DNA of 25,189 nt from DATEHG01 sp041691295. Lineage in GTDB: Bacteria; Gemmatimonadota; Gemmatimonadetes; Gemmatimonadales; GWC2-71-9. The DNA lies in NCBI GenBank assembly GCA_041691295.1, contig JBEPVA010000027.1:1-25189 (forward strand). Reading direction: 5' to 3'. Made by a program: the position numbers and the translations under genes. Under the pieces are notes generated by a model. That model did not search any database. It saw only the letters and a program-made list of their open reading frames with translations, and was not told where the DNA came from. Positions 1 to 8,199 of the stretch are shown piece after piece (position 1 is the stretch's first letter; every line of letters begins with the position of its first letter).

Positions 1-309
1 GTGGTGCGCTGGCTGGTCGAGCGCCGGATGATGGCCGAGGACAAGTCGCTGGCCGAGGTGGAGTCGGGGCCCGGCGTGCTGTTCGCCAGCGGGTTGATTG
101 CCGGCGGTGCCATTGCCGGCATCGCGGTGGCGGCCGTGGCGGCGGCCGTGGTCGGCCGAGCCGATGCGGCCGGCGTGCCGGCCGCCGACTACCTGTCCCA
201 TGTCGTCGGCTGGCATACCGCCCTCGGCTCGATTGCCGAGAGCAACCTGCTGGCGGTCGGGTTGTTCACCGTGCTGGCCATCGTCCTGTTCCGGGTGGCC
301 CGAAGGTAG
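1..309 (+). CDS. OPT family oligopeptide transporter, C-terminal part (5' end outside window)
   Basis: The reading frame is open from base 1, so only the last 102 residues are present. The segment around residues 20-50 (ESGPGVLFASGLIAGGAIAG followed by a hydrophobic Ala/Val run) matches the glycine-rich C-terminal membrane segments of OPT/YSL oligopeptide transporters as I remember them. A second hydrophobic helix (about residues 83-99) ends in a basic VARR tail. OPT proteins are inner-membrane importers of small peptides or metal chelates. The next gene begins six bases after the stop, which suggests co-transcription. The family call rests on a short fragment, so other polytopic transporters are possible. 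Confidence 0.6.
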   Translation: MVRWLVERRMMAEDKSLAEVESGPGVLFASGLIAGGAIAGIAVAAVAAAVVGRADAAGVPAADYLSHVVGWHTALGSIAESNLLAVGLFTVLAIVLFRVARR

Positions 310-315
310 AGACCG

Positions 316-726
316 ATGCCTGATCCGACAGGGCCGCAGCCATTGCTGGTGGCCCGAATCGTTCATGCCGCGATGGCGGGCAGCCTTCTCATCTTCGGCG
401 GGCTCTCGTATGTGCTGCAACAGAGTCAGCCGCGGACCAGCCTGCCCGGCTTCGTGATCTATGCTCCGCTTGTTCTGGGAGCCGCGATGTTCGCCGGCGC
501 GCTGTTGATCCGGACCCGGCTGCTGGATGATGGGACCACCGATCTGCGGCAGTGGTGGCGGAGCAATCTGTCCCGGGCCGTACTGCTCTGGTCGCTGTTT
601 GAAGGCCCTGCCCTCTTCGGTGCGGCGATCTACCTTGCCAGCGGCCAGGCGGTGGCGCTGGGAGCCACTGCCGCGGGTTTCCTCCTGCTGGTGCTCAACT
701 CTCCCGACCGGCTGCACGACTCCTGA
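316..726 (+). CDS. Small four-helix membrane protein of unknown function
   Basis: This is a 136-residue protein with about four hydrophobic helices, at roughly residues 10-32, 46-66, 88-108 and 112-130. There is no signal peptide with a cleavage site and no motif I recognise. It starts six bases after the OPT transporter stop and its TGA overlaps the ATG of the next gene by one base (TGATG at 724-728), so it is almost certainly translated in the same operon. Its position between a transporter and a substrate-binding-like protein suggests a membrane role linked to uptake, but that is inference from neighbours only. Confidence 0.7.
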   Translation: MPDPTGPQPLLVARIVHAAMAGSLLIFGGLSYVLQQSQPRTSLPGFVIYAPLVLGAAMFAGALLIRTRLLDDGTTDLRQWWRSNLSRAVLLWSLFEGPALFGAAIYLASGQAVALGATAAGFLLLVLNSPDRLHDS

Positions 727-1649
727 TGCGCATCGTCTCGCTGCTGCCCGCCGCGACCGAAATTGTCGCGGCGGTGGGCGCGCTGCCGGAGTTGGTCGGG
801 GTGTCCCACGAGTGTGATTTCCCCGAGGCAGTCCGACTGCTGCCGCGGGTGACCACCACTCCGATCGACCCGGAACAGTCGAGTCGAGCCATCGACGAGC
901 AGGTCCGCGCCCTGGTAGGCGCTGGACAGGCGGTGATCGCCATTGACGCCGTCCGGCTGCGGCAACTCGCCCCGAGCCATATCATCACCCAGGAGCTGTG
1001 CGAGGTCTGCGCGGTAGCCGACGGTGAAGCGGTCCGGCTGGCGGCGGTGCTCGATCCGCCACCGATCGTGGTCAGCATGAGCGGCCGGACGCTCGACGGT
1101 GTCTGGCAGAGCATCGCATCGGTCGGGGCAGCGCTGGGTCGGGAAGCGGAAGGCCGGCGCGTCACTGCCGAGCTCCGCGATCGGATGGCAACGCTGCGGG
1201 CAACCGCGGCGACGGCCACGCCCCGCCGAGTGCTATGCATCGAATGGCTTGCCCCGCCATTCGCGGCTGGACATTGGGTACCCGAGATGGTGCAGGCTGC
1301 TGGCGGCACCGACATCGGCGCCAAGGCCGGCGATCACAGCGCCGTCCGGACCTGGTCCGAGCTCAACGCGCTCGATCCCGACACCGTGATCATCATGCTG
1401 TGCGGCATGGATGTGGCCCGGAGTGAATGGGAGCTGGCCGTCGTCGACGATCCCGATGCGCTCGACCTGCTGGGCCGAGTGCCGGTCTGGGTCATCGACG
1501 GCAATGCGTATACGTCGAGGCCGGGACCGAGGCTGGTGGAGGGGACGGAGCGGATTGCGGCGGCGCTGGTGGGAAAAGAGATGAGTGGGTTAGCGCGATG
1601 GGAAGGCACAGCTGGCACAGGCAGGGACATCGAGGCGCAATATGGTTGA
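726..1649 (+). CDS. Cobalamin-binding protein, BtuF-like periplasmic-binding fold
   Basis: The 307-residue protein carries the signature segments of BtuF-like cobalamin-binding proteins: SLLPAATEIVAAVG at residues 5-18, GVSHECDFP at 25-33, TQELCEVCA at 88-96, EWLAPPFAAGHWVPEM at 173-188 and a RPGPRLVEG segment near residue 265. Classical BtuF delivers vitamin B12 to the BtuCD importer in the periplasm. Here there is no signal peptide or lipobox: the first beta strand of the fold starts at residue 2. It may therefore work in the cytoplasm or have another role. No BtuC or BtuD permease/ATPase is in the window. The start overlaps the preceding stop by one base and the 3' end overlaps the next gene by eight bases. 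Confidence 0.85.
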   Translation: MRIVSLLPAATEIVAAVGALPELVGVSHECDFPEAVRLLPRVTTTPIDPEQSSRAIDEQVRALVGAGQAVIAIDAVRLRQLAPSHIITQELCEVCAVADGEAVRLAAVLDPPPIVVSMSGRTLDGVWQSIASVGAALGREAEGRRVTAELRDRMATLRATAATATPRRVLCIEWLAPPFAAGHWVPEMVQAAGGTDIGAKAGDHSAVRTWSELNALDPDTVIIMLCGMDVARSEWELAVVDDPDALDLLGRVPVWVIDGNAYTSRPGPRLVEGTERIAAALVGKEMSGLARWEGTAGTGRDIEAQYG

Positions 1650-2376
1650 TTGGTCGTTGCTGAATGATGCCTATGGGCCGGCGACAACAATTCCCGAACT
1701 CCTGGTTACCGCTGCTTCCGACCTCGATGGTTCGAAGTGGAGAGAGCTTTGGTCGCGCCTCTGTCATCAGGGGTCGATCTATAGCGCGAGCTATCCTGCG
1801 GTCGCGGAGCTGGAAGCACTGGCCGCGGCCAGTGAGCCGAAGCAGCGATTTCGGTTTCTCCATCTAGCTGCAGGCATCGTCGCGTCTACCGACCATCGGC
1901 CGGGTAAGTTCGCCCGGAGTTCAATCGCGGCCCTTCTGCCGAGGCCGCAGGCGCTTGCGGATGAAGCGCTCGCTGTTCCTGGTCAGCGGCAAGCCGACTT
2001 CATCTACCTGATGCAGGCTAGTCTCGCTTTTCAGGAAGATCCGGTGTGGGGCTCCGACCTGGAACTGTTGGTCGACAACAGCTTCGTGGGCTGCTGCTCC
2101 AACTGCGAAAACCATATGGCTTTTTTCTTCGGTGGTGATGGCGCGTATGCGACGAGAGAGGGCCATACCTCCAATCCCACCTGCAGACGCCTGCCTTTGG
2201 TTGGTGCCACGACCCTGCCTGAGGACGGGCAGTGGATGCTGGCGAGGGCCCTCAACGCCGGCCAAACTGGCCTCGTGACAGTCATTCCCTTTCTTTTCGG
2301 CACCGGCACATGCCCTGACTGTGCCGCTCGATACGAATTCAACGAGGCTATTCGTCTTGAGTCGCTGGGGGAGTGA
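1642..2376 (+). CDS. Conserved hypothetical protein with two CxxC motifs
   Basis: The protein is 244 residues. The N-terminal half is helical and has a segment around residues 37-50 (LWSRLCHQGSIYSAS) that I recall from uncharacterised actinobacterial proteins. The C-terminal half has a CCSNCENH motif (Cys151, 152, 155) and GTCPDC (Cys224, 227), which could form one zinc site. No catalytic motif is recognisable. The ATG at 1642 lies inside the end of the BtuF-like gene (8-base overlap), so its translation is probably coupled. Base composition is slightly less GC-rich than the flanking genes. Function unknown; a HEAT-like or immunity-type protein is possible but unproven. Confidence 0.75.
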   Translation: MVDWSLLNDAYGPATTIPELLVTAASDLDGSKWRELWSRLCHQGSIYSASYPAVAELEALAAASEPKQRFRFLHLAAGIVASTDHRPGKFARSSIAALLPRPQALADEALAVPGQRQADFIYLMQASLAFQEDPVWGSDLELLVDNSFVGCCSNCENHMAFFFGGDGAYATREGHTSNPTCRRLPLVGATTLPEDGQWMLARALNAGQTGLVTVIPFLFGTGTCPDCAARYEFNEAIRLESLGE

Positions 2377-2493
2377 CGAATCTCGGCGTGCGGGAAAGGG
2401 ATTACCTTGCTTTTCCCCTCAGACAAGAGCTTGGGGACGTGACCATGATCGAATTCGAACTCGTACCGATCCGCAACCGCGGCACCTGACCCT

Positions 2494-4491
2494 ATGATGA
2501 TTACCAATCAGTTCCGTACCTCCCTGCTGCTCGCCGTGCTGACCGGTGCGGCTGTCGCATTTCCGCTCGCTGGCCAGGCGCCGAAGATCACCCCCAAGGG
2601 AGATCCTTCGGTCAAGGCGGACACGATCTACCGCCTGGCGGTCAATCCCAAGGATGCCGGCGACGAACCAGCCATCCTGCTGCTCGACGACGGCGTCATG
2701 CGGTTCGAGGCCGACGGCCGGAGCATCCGGACCTTCCGCCAGGTCATCCAGATCCTGACGCCGGCCGCGGCCGAGCAGTACCGCGAGCAGGAGTTCTCCT
2801 GGTCACCCGGGCACGAGAAGTTCACCCTGAACTGGGTCCGGGTCGTCAAGCCGGACGGCACCGTGATCAGCGGCGCACCGACCCACGAACAGGACTCCGA
2901 TGTGCCGGCCTCGATGTCCGATCCGGTCTACGCCGACCGCCGAGTGCACCGGGCATCGCTGTCGGGAGTCGAAGTCGGGACCATTGTCGACTACAGCTTC
3001 AGCACCGAAGAGCTCAAGCCGTTTCTGCCTGGCGATCTGTATGAAGGATGGCGGGTCACTGCGGGTCGGACCGTGCGGCGCTCCCGACTGGTGGTAGAAG
3101 CGCCCAGCTCAATGAAGCTGCGGATCAAGGAGACCAATCTCGATTTCAATCGGATCACCGCGACGACAGGAGGACGCACCACCTACACCTGGGCCAGGAA
3201 CGATGTCGCGCTGATCCATCCCGAGCCGTTTGCGGCCGACTCCAACGGACTCGTGCAGCACATTGAGGTCGGCTCACCGCTGACCTGGCAGGATATTGCC
3301 AAGTGGTACGCCGGCAATGCCCGCGACCGTTACGCGATGCCATCCGACGCCGCCAGCGCCCTGGCCGCGAAGGTTGCGGGAGCCAGGACGCTGGACGATT
3401 CGATCAGGGCGGCCCACCGCTGGGTGGCCCAGGATATCCGCTACGTCTCGATTGCCCTGGGACTCGGTGGCTACCAGCCGCGTGCCCCCGCCACCGTGGT
3501 GCAGACCGGTTTCGGCGATTGCAAGGACAAAGCGACTCTGTTCGTGGCCGCGCTCAAGTCGATGGGCGTCGAGGCCTATCCGGTGCTGCTCTCGGCCGGC
3601 GGCGGAGTCGACTCGGCCTTTCCGACGCTCAAGCAGTTCGACCACGCCATTGCGGCGGTGAAGAGGCCTCAGGGCGGCTATCAGTACGTCGACCTGACCT
3701 CGGAACTCACCCCCTACGGCCAGCTGCCGCCCAGCGAGCAGGGCGAGTTCGGCCTCCTGGTGCATCCTGACGGCAGCAGCGAGGAGATTACCTTCCCGCG
3801 CGATTCGATCGGGGCCAACGTCGACCGCCAGACGCTGAGCGGGAGTCTCAGTGAGGATGGCACTTTTACCGGCCACCTCGAGCGGCAGTCGAGCGGGACG
3901 GTCCAGTACGTCCTGCGGAGCACCTTTGATGAGCCACTCGATTCCACCAAGCTCGTGGCCCTCGGCCGCACGGTGGCCCGGAGCTATTTTCCGGTGGCCG
4001 ATGCCGACAGCGTGGTCGGATTCAACGGCAAGGACCTCACGGCCATCCCGGAACTGAAGATGCGGATCCTGGGCGCCCGGGCCGCCCAGCCCTCCGGCGA
4101 TGGACTGATTCTCACCATGCCGTTTGCCTCGACCGAGGCCCTGGAGAGTGCGGCCCAGTCACTGGAACAGGGGCTGCAGGATCATCCCCGGAAATTCCCG
4201 ATCGACGTCTCGCAGATCACCGGGTCGGATATCCAGGTCCAGCAGTTCGACGTCATCCTGCCTGAAGGGTGGCACGCCCGTCTGCCGAAGGGGGTGGACG
4301 TGAGCGGACCGTTCGGCAGCTATCGCTCGACCTACGAGCAGGTCGGCCGGGAGCTCCGTTTCACCCGCCGGGTGAGTGGAGCCCGAGGGGTGTACGCCCC
4401 CGACAAGATCAAGGACCTGATCGAATTCTTCCGGTCGCTGGGCCGGGACAATTCGCGATTCATCATTCTCGAGCGGGCCACCCGTTCCTGA
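2494..4491 (+). CDS. Exported DUF3857 and transglutaminase-like domain protein
   Basis: This 665-residue protein begins with a signal peptide (hydrophobic residues 11-24, likely cut near PLAGQA). A DUF3857-type beta-rich domain follows (about residues 45-250), then a transglutaminase-like cysteine-protease fold (about 285-410). The catalytic triad is visible: Cys343 in GDCKDKA, His384 in FDHAI and Asp400 in YVDLT. A C-terminal beta domain (about 430-655) completes the usual layout. Such proteins act outside the cytoplasmic membrane, and the substrate is generally unknown. Two ATG codons (2494, 2497) are adjacent and no strong ribosome binding site is seen. A gap of 117 bases separates it from the previous gene, and the M42 peptidase follows 33 bases downstream. 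Confidence 0.88.
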   Translation: MMITNQFRTSLLLAVLTGAAVAFPLAGQAPKITPKGDPSVKADTIYRLAVNPKDAGDEPAILLLDDGVMRFEADGRSIRTFRQVIQILTPAAAEQYREQEFSWSPGHEKFTLNWVRVVKPDGTVISGAPTHEQDSDVPASMSDPVYADRRVHRASLSGVEVGTIVDYSFSTEELKPFLPGDLYEGWRVTAGRTVRRSRLVVEAPSSMKLRIKETNLDFNRITATTGGRTTYTWARNDVALIHPEPFAADSNGLVQHIEVGSPLTWQDIAKWYAGNARDRYAMPSDAASALAAKVAGARTLDDSIRAAHRWVAQDIRYVSIALGLGGYQPRAPATVVQTGFGDCKDKATLFVAALKSMGVEAYPVLLSAGGGVDSAFPTLKQFDHAIAAVKRPQGGYQYVDLTSELTPYGQLPPSEQGEFGLLVHPDGSSEEITFPRDSIGANVDRQTLSGSLSEDGTFTGHLERQSSGTVQYVLRSTFDEPLDSTKLVALGRTVARSYFPVADADSVVGFNGKDLTAIPELKMRILGARAAQPSGDGLILTMPFASTEALESAAQSLEQGLQDHPRKFPIDVSQITGSDIQVQQFDVILPEGWHARLPKGVDVSGPFGSYRSTYEQVGRELRFTRRVSGARGVYAPDKIKDLIEFFRSLGRDNSRFIILERATRS

Positions 4492-4524
4492 ACGCTGGTT
4501 ACCAACAACCTTGACCCGGGCCCC

Positions 4525-5601
4525 ATGGATTCTCGCTCCCTCAAGTTCCTGACCACGCTACTCGACGCCCCGGGCCCGTCGTCCTTCGAGACCGCGCCGT
4601 CCCGTCTGTGGCGCGCCGAAGCCGAGAGCTTTGCCGACGAGGTCAGCGCGGATGTCAGCGGCAATTCGCTGGCGCTGATCAAGCCGGCGGACGGGTCGAA
4701 GGGGCCACCCGTCATGCTGGCCGGTCATATCGACGAGATCGGTGTCATGGTCACCTATATCGACGACGAGGGGTTCCTGGTCTTCGAGCCGATCGGCGGC
4801 TGGGATCACCAGGTGTTCGTGGGTCAGCGGGTCTGCCTCATGGGCCGCAAGGGCCAGGTCCTTGGCGTCATCGGTAAACGCGCCATCCACATGATCGAGA
4901 AGGACGATCGCGAAAAGGTCTCGAAGGCCAGCGATCTCTGGATCGACATCGGCGCGGTGGGTCGAGCGGAGGCAGAGGCGCAGGTACGGGTCGGAGATCC
5001 GGGCGTGCTGGCCAGCACCGTGCAGCAGTTCCCCAACGGCCGGCTGGTGAGCCGCAGCATCGACAACCGGATCGGGGCGTTCGTGGTGCTCGAGGCGCTT
5101 CGGCTGCTGTCGGCCAAGCGGTCCGGGTCACCGGTGACCGCCGTGGCCACCACCCGCGAGGAAATTGCCTATACCGGCGGCGGAGCCCGGACCTCGGCCA
5201 CCTCGATCGATGCCGCGGTGGCCATCGTGGTGGACGTCACCCATGCCACCGATTACCCCGGCGCCGACAAGCGCAAGCATGGCGACTACAAGCTGGGCGG
5301 CGGACCGGTCCTGACCCGGGGTGCCTCGACCAATCCGATCCTGTTCGACCTGCTGGTCGCGACCGCCGAGGCCGAGAAGATCCCGTTCACCATCCAGGCC
5401 GCCGCCCGGGACACCAGCACCGATGCCGACGCCATTTTCACCGCCCATCGCGGTGTGGCCACCGCGCTGGTGTCGGTGCCTAACCGCTACATGCACAGCC
5501 CCAACGAGATGGTGGCGCTGGAAGACCTGGACCGGACCGCCCAGTTGATCGCGGCCACGATCCGGATGATTGATGCGAAGATGGATTTCGTTCCGAGGTG
5601 A
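4525..5601 (+). CDS. M42 family metallo-aminopeptidase
   Basis: The 358 residues have the M42 (glutamyl aminopeptidase/TET-like) ligand set: His68 and Asp70 in AGHIDEIG, the bridging Asp180 in SIDNR, the Glu212-Glu213 pair in REEIAYTGG (catalytic base and ligand), Asp237 in VVDVTHA, and His324 in YMHSPNE. The length is normal for the family. These are cytoplasmic two-metal aminopeptidases, often dodecameric, that trim short peptides. No signal peptide is present. The gene starts 33 bases after the transglutaminase gene. Immediately after its stop are two copies of a GTGCTGA heptamer and an intergenic palindrome, and then the low-GC island begins. Confidence 0.9.
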   Translation: MDSRSLKFLTTLLDAPGPSSFETAPSRLWRAEAESFADEVSADVSGNSLALIKPADGSKGPPVMLAGHIDEIGVMVTYIDDEGFLVFEPIGGWDHQVFVGQRVCLMGRKGQVLGVIGKRAIHMIEKDDREKVSKASDLWIDIGAVGRAEAEAQVRVGDPGVLASTVQQFPNGRLVSRSIDNRIGAFVVLEALRLLSAKRSGSPVTAVATTREEIAYTGGGARTSATSIDAAVAIVVDVTHATDYPGADKRKHGDYKLGGGPVLTRGASTNPILFDLLVATAEAEKIPFTIQAAARDTSTDADAIFTAHRGVATALVSVPNRYMHSPNEMVALEDLDRTAQLIAATIRMIDAKMDFVPR

Positions 5602-5603
5602 TG

Positions 5604-5617
5604 GTGCTGAGTGCTGA
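5604..5617. repeat. Two-copy heptamer repeat after the M42 gene
   Basis: GTGCTGA occurs twice in tandem, two bases after the stop codon at 5599-5601. It is the smallest member of the degenerate heptamer repeats seen at several gene ends in this window. Confidence 0.5.
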
Positions 5618-5624
5618 GGTGACG

Positions 5625-5668
5625 CCTCATCCTGAGGGAGCCTCTCGGAGAGAGGCGAGTGAAGGATC
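5625..5668. repeat. REP-like intergenic palindromic element, copy A
   Basis: The element runs from CCTCATCCTGAG to GAAGGATC and contains a perfect hairpin at 5641-5655 (CCTCTC, loop GGA, GAGAGG). The ends match copies at 15352-15381, 15424-15458 and 19096-19184. The CATCCTGAG...GAAGGATC pattern resembles widespread dispersed intergenic palindromes known from many high-GC phyla. Confidence 0.65.
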
Positions 5669-5869
5669 GGGTTGCAGCACGAGAATCATCCCCCATTTAC
5701 CCAAACCACAATTGCCTCTGACCGCCGGCCCGCCCCTACCATCGATGGTAGTTGTGGGGCACGGGAGAGGACTGCAGTATTGTGGCTATGGATCGGCACT
5801 AATGGATGTCTTACGGCAGCGGTAGCTCGCGCGAGGGCCCGGGCCCCTTTCCCATTACTTCTGATTTCA

Positions 5870-6577
5870 GTGACACAACTTTCTGAATACTTGGATGAAC
5901 TGCTATCTGCCGCTTCCTTCCTTGAGACTTCGGGTCTGAAGGACTGGTCCAAGCAAATCCTTGATTCGCACCCATCCTCTCCCAGCCCCGCATACATCCC
6001 AATGTTTCGCAAGGAGGTAGAGCTACTGAAACGCATCAAGCCTAACTTATCGAGCCTAGAGGAGCGATTGGAACGTGACCGTAACTGGAAAGACTCCGAA
6101 CCCTCTGAACAGGAGCGAGCCCTCGCCCTGCCGCTGAGTCTGGCGCTACTGTATGACCTTCCGTTCGGTCTCATCCATCTAGTTGACTCTGCACTCGAGC
6201 TCCGTCAGCGTCGCTCGCTCATCTCAATGGGTCGTAGCACCATTCTCCTCACCTTCATCATTCACGTCGCTGGTGACCGCGGAGGGCTGGTACGGGAGAA
6301 TCACCAGTTTGGTTACCATTTCCACTATCTCCATGGCCATAACACCCTGGAGAGATCTGACGTTCTCTTGACCTTCAATCCCCAGGAACCGATCAGCCAC
6401 CCTGATACTCTATACTGGGAAAAACATTCCGATGGTCTCGTGACTCGTCCAACGACATGGTCGCTTAAGCGGAAGGTAGCTGTGCACACTGCCGCCATCC
6501 CGTCGATCAACAAGCCGGGGAAGCAGTACTTCCTTCAACCCGGCAAAGGGGCGCTTCAGCTCTACCCGGCAGTTTAA
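5870..6577 (+). CDS. Hypothetical protein, first gene of the accessory island
   Basis: I do not recognise this protein. The frame is open from 5672, but the early codons are low-complexity (Ala/Arg runs). The likely start is GTG at 5870, giving 235 residues beginning MTQLSEYLDELLSAASF; no convincing ribosome binding site precedes it. The N-terminal third is helical and charged. The middle (about residues 90-135) is hydrophobic and leucine-rich. Then comes a His/Tyr-rich segment (HQFGYHFHYLHGH, about 147-159) that could bind metal. The composition is lower in GC than the flanking chromosome. The stop TAA is followed by CATTCGAAGGA, which resembles the junction after the gene ending at 8070. 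Confidence 0.55.
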   Translation: MTQLSEYLDELLSAASFLETSGLKDWSKQILDSHPSSPSPAYIPMFRKEVELLKRIKPNLSSLEERLERDRNWKDSEPSEQERALALPLSLALLYDLPFGLIHLVDSALELRQRRSLISMGRSTILLTFIIHVAGDRGGLVRENHQFGYHFHYLHGHNTLERSDVLLTFNPQEPISHPDTLYWEKHSDGLVTRPTTWSLKRKVAVHTAAIPSINKPGKQYFLQPGKGALQLYPAV

Positions 6578-6636
6578 CATTCGAAGGAAGTCGACAGGAC
6601 TGCCCACGATTTGCGCACGGCTGCCACGACCTGCAG

Positions 6637-6717
6637 TCGTCTGCCCTATTGGCGTGAATGCATCGTGACGACCAAGCGTAGGCAGAACGATAGGCGATAG
6701 CACAGGCTACGCGATGC
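6637..6717. repeat. Interleaved inverted repeats in an island spacer
   Basis: The 173-base spacer between 6577 and 6751 has several complementary arms: TCGTCTGCC at 6637-6645 against GGCAGAACGA at 6681-6690 (one extra base), GCATCG at 6660-6665 against CGATGC at 6712-6717, and GCGTAG at 6676-6681 against CTACGC at 6707-6712. These could fold as alternative stems, but no poly-T tail marks a terminator. Confidence 0.35.
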
Positions 6718-6750
6718 TTCCCCAACAATCAACGCCTTTGTGAGGCATGC

Positions 6751-7401
6751 ATGACGTTTAGCTGGTGGCAACTTGGGGAAGGTGCAGGCTCACGTGGCGA
6801 TGAGCTAGCGCTTTACGAGATCACGTGCCCGTTTTGCATGGAGCAGAACAATTTCGAGCTCGAATTCCGTGCCGCGAAGAAAAAGCCCAATAGTCGCAAA
6901 GTGTTGAACTTTGACACATACAAGTGTGGGAATTGCTCGGGGTACGTAATGGTGCTTTGGTCGGCGAGTGAGCGCGGTGGTTTGCACGGGTATAAGGTCC
7001 TACCTTGGCCGATAAAATTGGATCGGCACCCCGCCCATTGGCCGGAAGACGTTGGGCGTTTTTGGTTACAGGCAAACCGCTCACTCAAGGAAGAAAACTG
7101 GGACGCAGCCGCAGTCATGGCCCGAAGCTCCCTTCAGTTGGCCCTAAGAGCCCACGGCGCCGGCGGCGCCAATCTCAAACTGGAGATCGATGATCTTGCC
7201 AAGAAGGGAATCCTGCCACCTCACATGGAAGAGTGGTCGCATGAGGTGAGAGAACTTGGCAATGATTCTGCCCACCCACAGCCAGGGCAAGCACCCACTT
7301 CGCCCAAGGACGCGAAGGACATAGCGGAGTTTCTTGGGTTCCTGCTAGAATACTTATATGATCTTCCTCAGCGTATTGCGACTTACCGTGCCCGCAAATA
7401 G
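6751..7401 (+). CDS. Zinc-ribbon plus DUF4145 domain protein
   Basis: This is a 216-residue protein. The N-terminus carries two CxxC knuckles (Cys26/Cys29 in CPFC and Cys59/Cys62 in CGNC), a likely zinc ribbon. The C-terminal half (about residues 95-210) matches the DUF4145 pattern as I know it: WDAAAVMARSSLQLAL at 117-132 and HEVRELGNDSAH at 164-175, with Arg167 and His175. I believe DUF4145 belongs to the HEPN-like helical superfamily, and such proteins are common near defence and mobile genes; their activity is mostly unknown. The start is well supported by GAGG at 6742-6745, five bases upstream. Low GC; part of the orphan island. Confidence 0.8.
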   Translation: MTFSWWQLGEGAGSRGDELALYEITCPFCMEQNNFELEFRAAKKKPNSRKVLNFDTYKCGNCSGYVMVLWSASERGGLHGYKVLPWPIKLDRHPAHWPEDVGRFWLQANRSLKEENWDAAAVMARSSLQLALRAHGAGGANLKLEIDDLAKKGILPPHMEEWSHEVRELGNDSAHPQPGQAPTSPKDAKDIAEFLGFLLEYLYDLPQRIATYRARK

Positions 7402-7524
7402 TTAGCCGTAAGTGCAGGCATACTAGCCCATGAAGCTGGCGGCTTCCTCCGTGGTGAATCGGCGATTGCCTCATTTCGGGCTTGGATCCGCAGTTTGAGC
7501 CCTTTCTGCTAATTCGCTCTTTTC

Positions 7525-7532
7525 AAGGAGGA
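7525..7532 (+). promoter_or_regulatory. Strong ribosome binding site deciding the next start
   Basis: AAGGAGGA is close to a perfect anti-16S complement. It lies seven bases before TTG at 7540 and four before GTG at 7537, so either non-ATG codon could start the following gene. TTG has the better spacing. Confidence 0.7.
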
Positions 7533-7536
7533 CTGA

Positions 7537-8070
7537 GTGTTGAATACCCCTGAGAAACTAGCAGGCCTCTACCTCCGCCTAAACGGCTTCTTCCTCCTTC
7601 CAAATTTCACTGTCTTTGATGGTGACTCTCACACGGATATCGATATTCTTGGACTTCGGGCCCAGGGGGCGGCGGAGATCGTTGAAGGATACACCCTGCC
7701 CCAAGATCCAAACCTTATCCTGATAGTCGACCGATATACGCTGGCATTGGCCGTCGCCCAAGTCAAAGGCGGCCGATTTCAGCATGGGCTGACGTCTCAA
7801 GGTCACTTGAACTACGCTAGGGGGTTGGCTCCTAATGCCGAGGTGATTTCTATGGCTTTCCACACCAAAACCCAACATGAAGCTATCGTTATCAGCCCTA
7901 CAGACCCCCCAGAACTAAACATCAGCCTCCAGTATGTAAATCACTGGATAAGAGAGAGAATCCGGACCATGATGTCCCACCGTATGAACCTTACTAAGAC
8001 TGGTAGCTGGGCATGGAGTGAGCCGTTCCTTAGCGACTATCTGTACCTTTACAACCTTCAGGTGGACTAA
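7537..8070 (+). CDS. Hypothetical protein, possible PD-(D/E)xK-type nuclease fold
   Basis: The protein is 177 residues, or 176 from TTG 7540. After an N-terminal helix (EKLAGLYLRLNGFF), residues 24-38 read FTVFDGDSHTDIDIL, and after a spacer residues 71-79 read LAVAQVKGG. An acidic strand followed by a strand with QxK (Asp34/Asp36, Gln75, Lys77) is the core arrangement of restriction-endonuclease-like folds, and the Gln form is known from Mrr-type enzymes. This is pattern matching by eye, without a profile search. No separate DNA-binding domain or methylase is seen. It is preceded by an excellent ribosome binding site. Low GC; part of the orphan island. Confidence 0.65.
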   Translation: MLNTPEKLAGLYLRLNGFFLLPNFTVFDGDSHTDIDILGLRAQGAAEIVEGYTLPQDPNLILIVDRYTLALAVAQVKGGRFQHGLTSQGHLNYARGLAPNAEVISMAFHTKTQHEAIVISPTDPPELNISLQYVNHWIRERIRTMMSHRMNLTKTGSWAWSEPFLSDYLYLYNLQVD

Positions 8071-8098
8071 CATCCGAATGACAGTGGTAGCGCGTCAC

Positions 8099-8150
8099 CA
8101 TCAGTCTGCCTAAGGTCTCGCGCCCACTTCCGGCCGTCTCCATACTGATG
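8099..8150. repeat. Inverted repeat in an island spacer
   Basis: CATCAGT at 8099-8105 and ACTGATG at 8144-8150 are exact 7-base complements separated by 38 bases, in the 129-base spacer between two island genes. The stem is not followed by T-rich DNA, so a terminator role is doubtful. Confidence 0.35.
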
Positions 8151-8199
8151 CGATCTAGCCGCGGGCTTACAACTCTTGCGCGGCACCATACACCGGCCT

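Noticed and set aside
2444..2488. Short ORF upstream of the transglutaminase gene as a leader peptide
   Set aside because: It is only 14 codons (MIEFELVPIRNRGT), with no ribosome binding site and no attenuator structure after it.
5672..5869. Extension of the first island gene back to ATG 5672
   Set aside because: This part overlaps the end of the intergenic region and encodes low-complexity Ala/Arg/Pro residues unlike the rest of the protein; GTG 5870 gives a more natural N-terminus.
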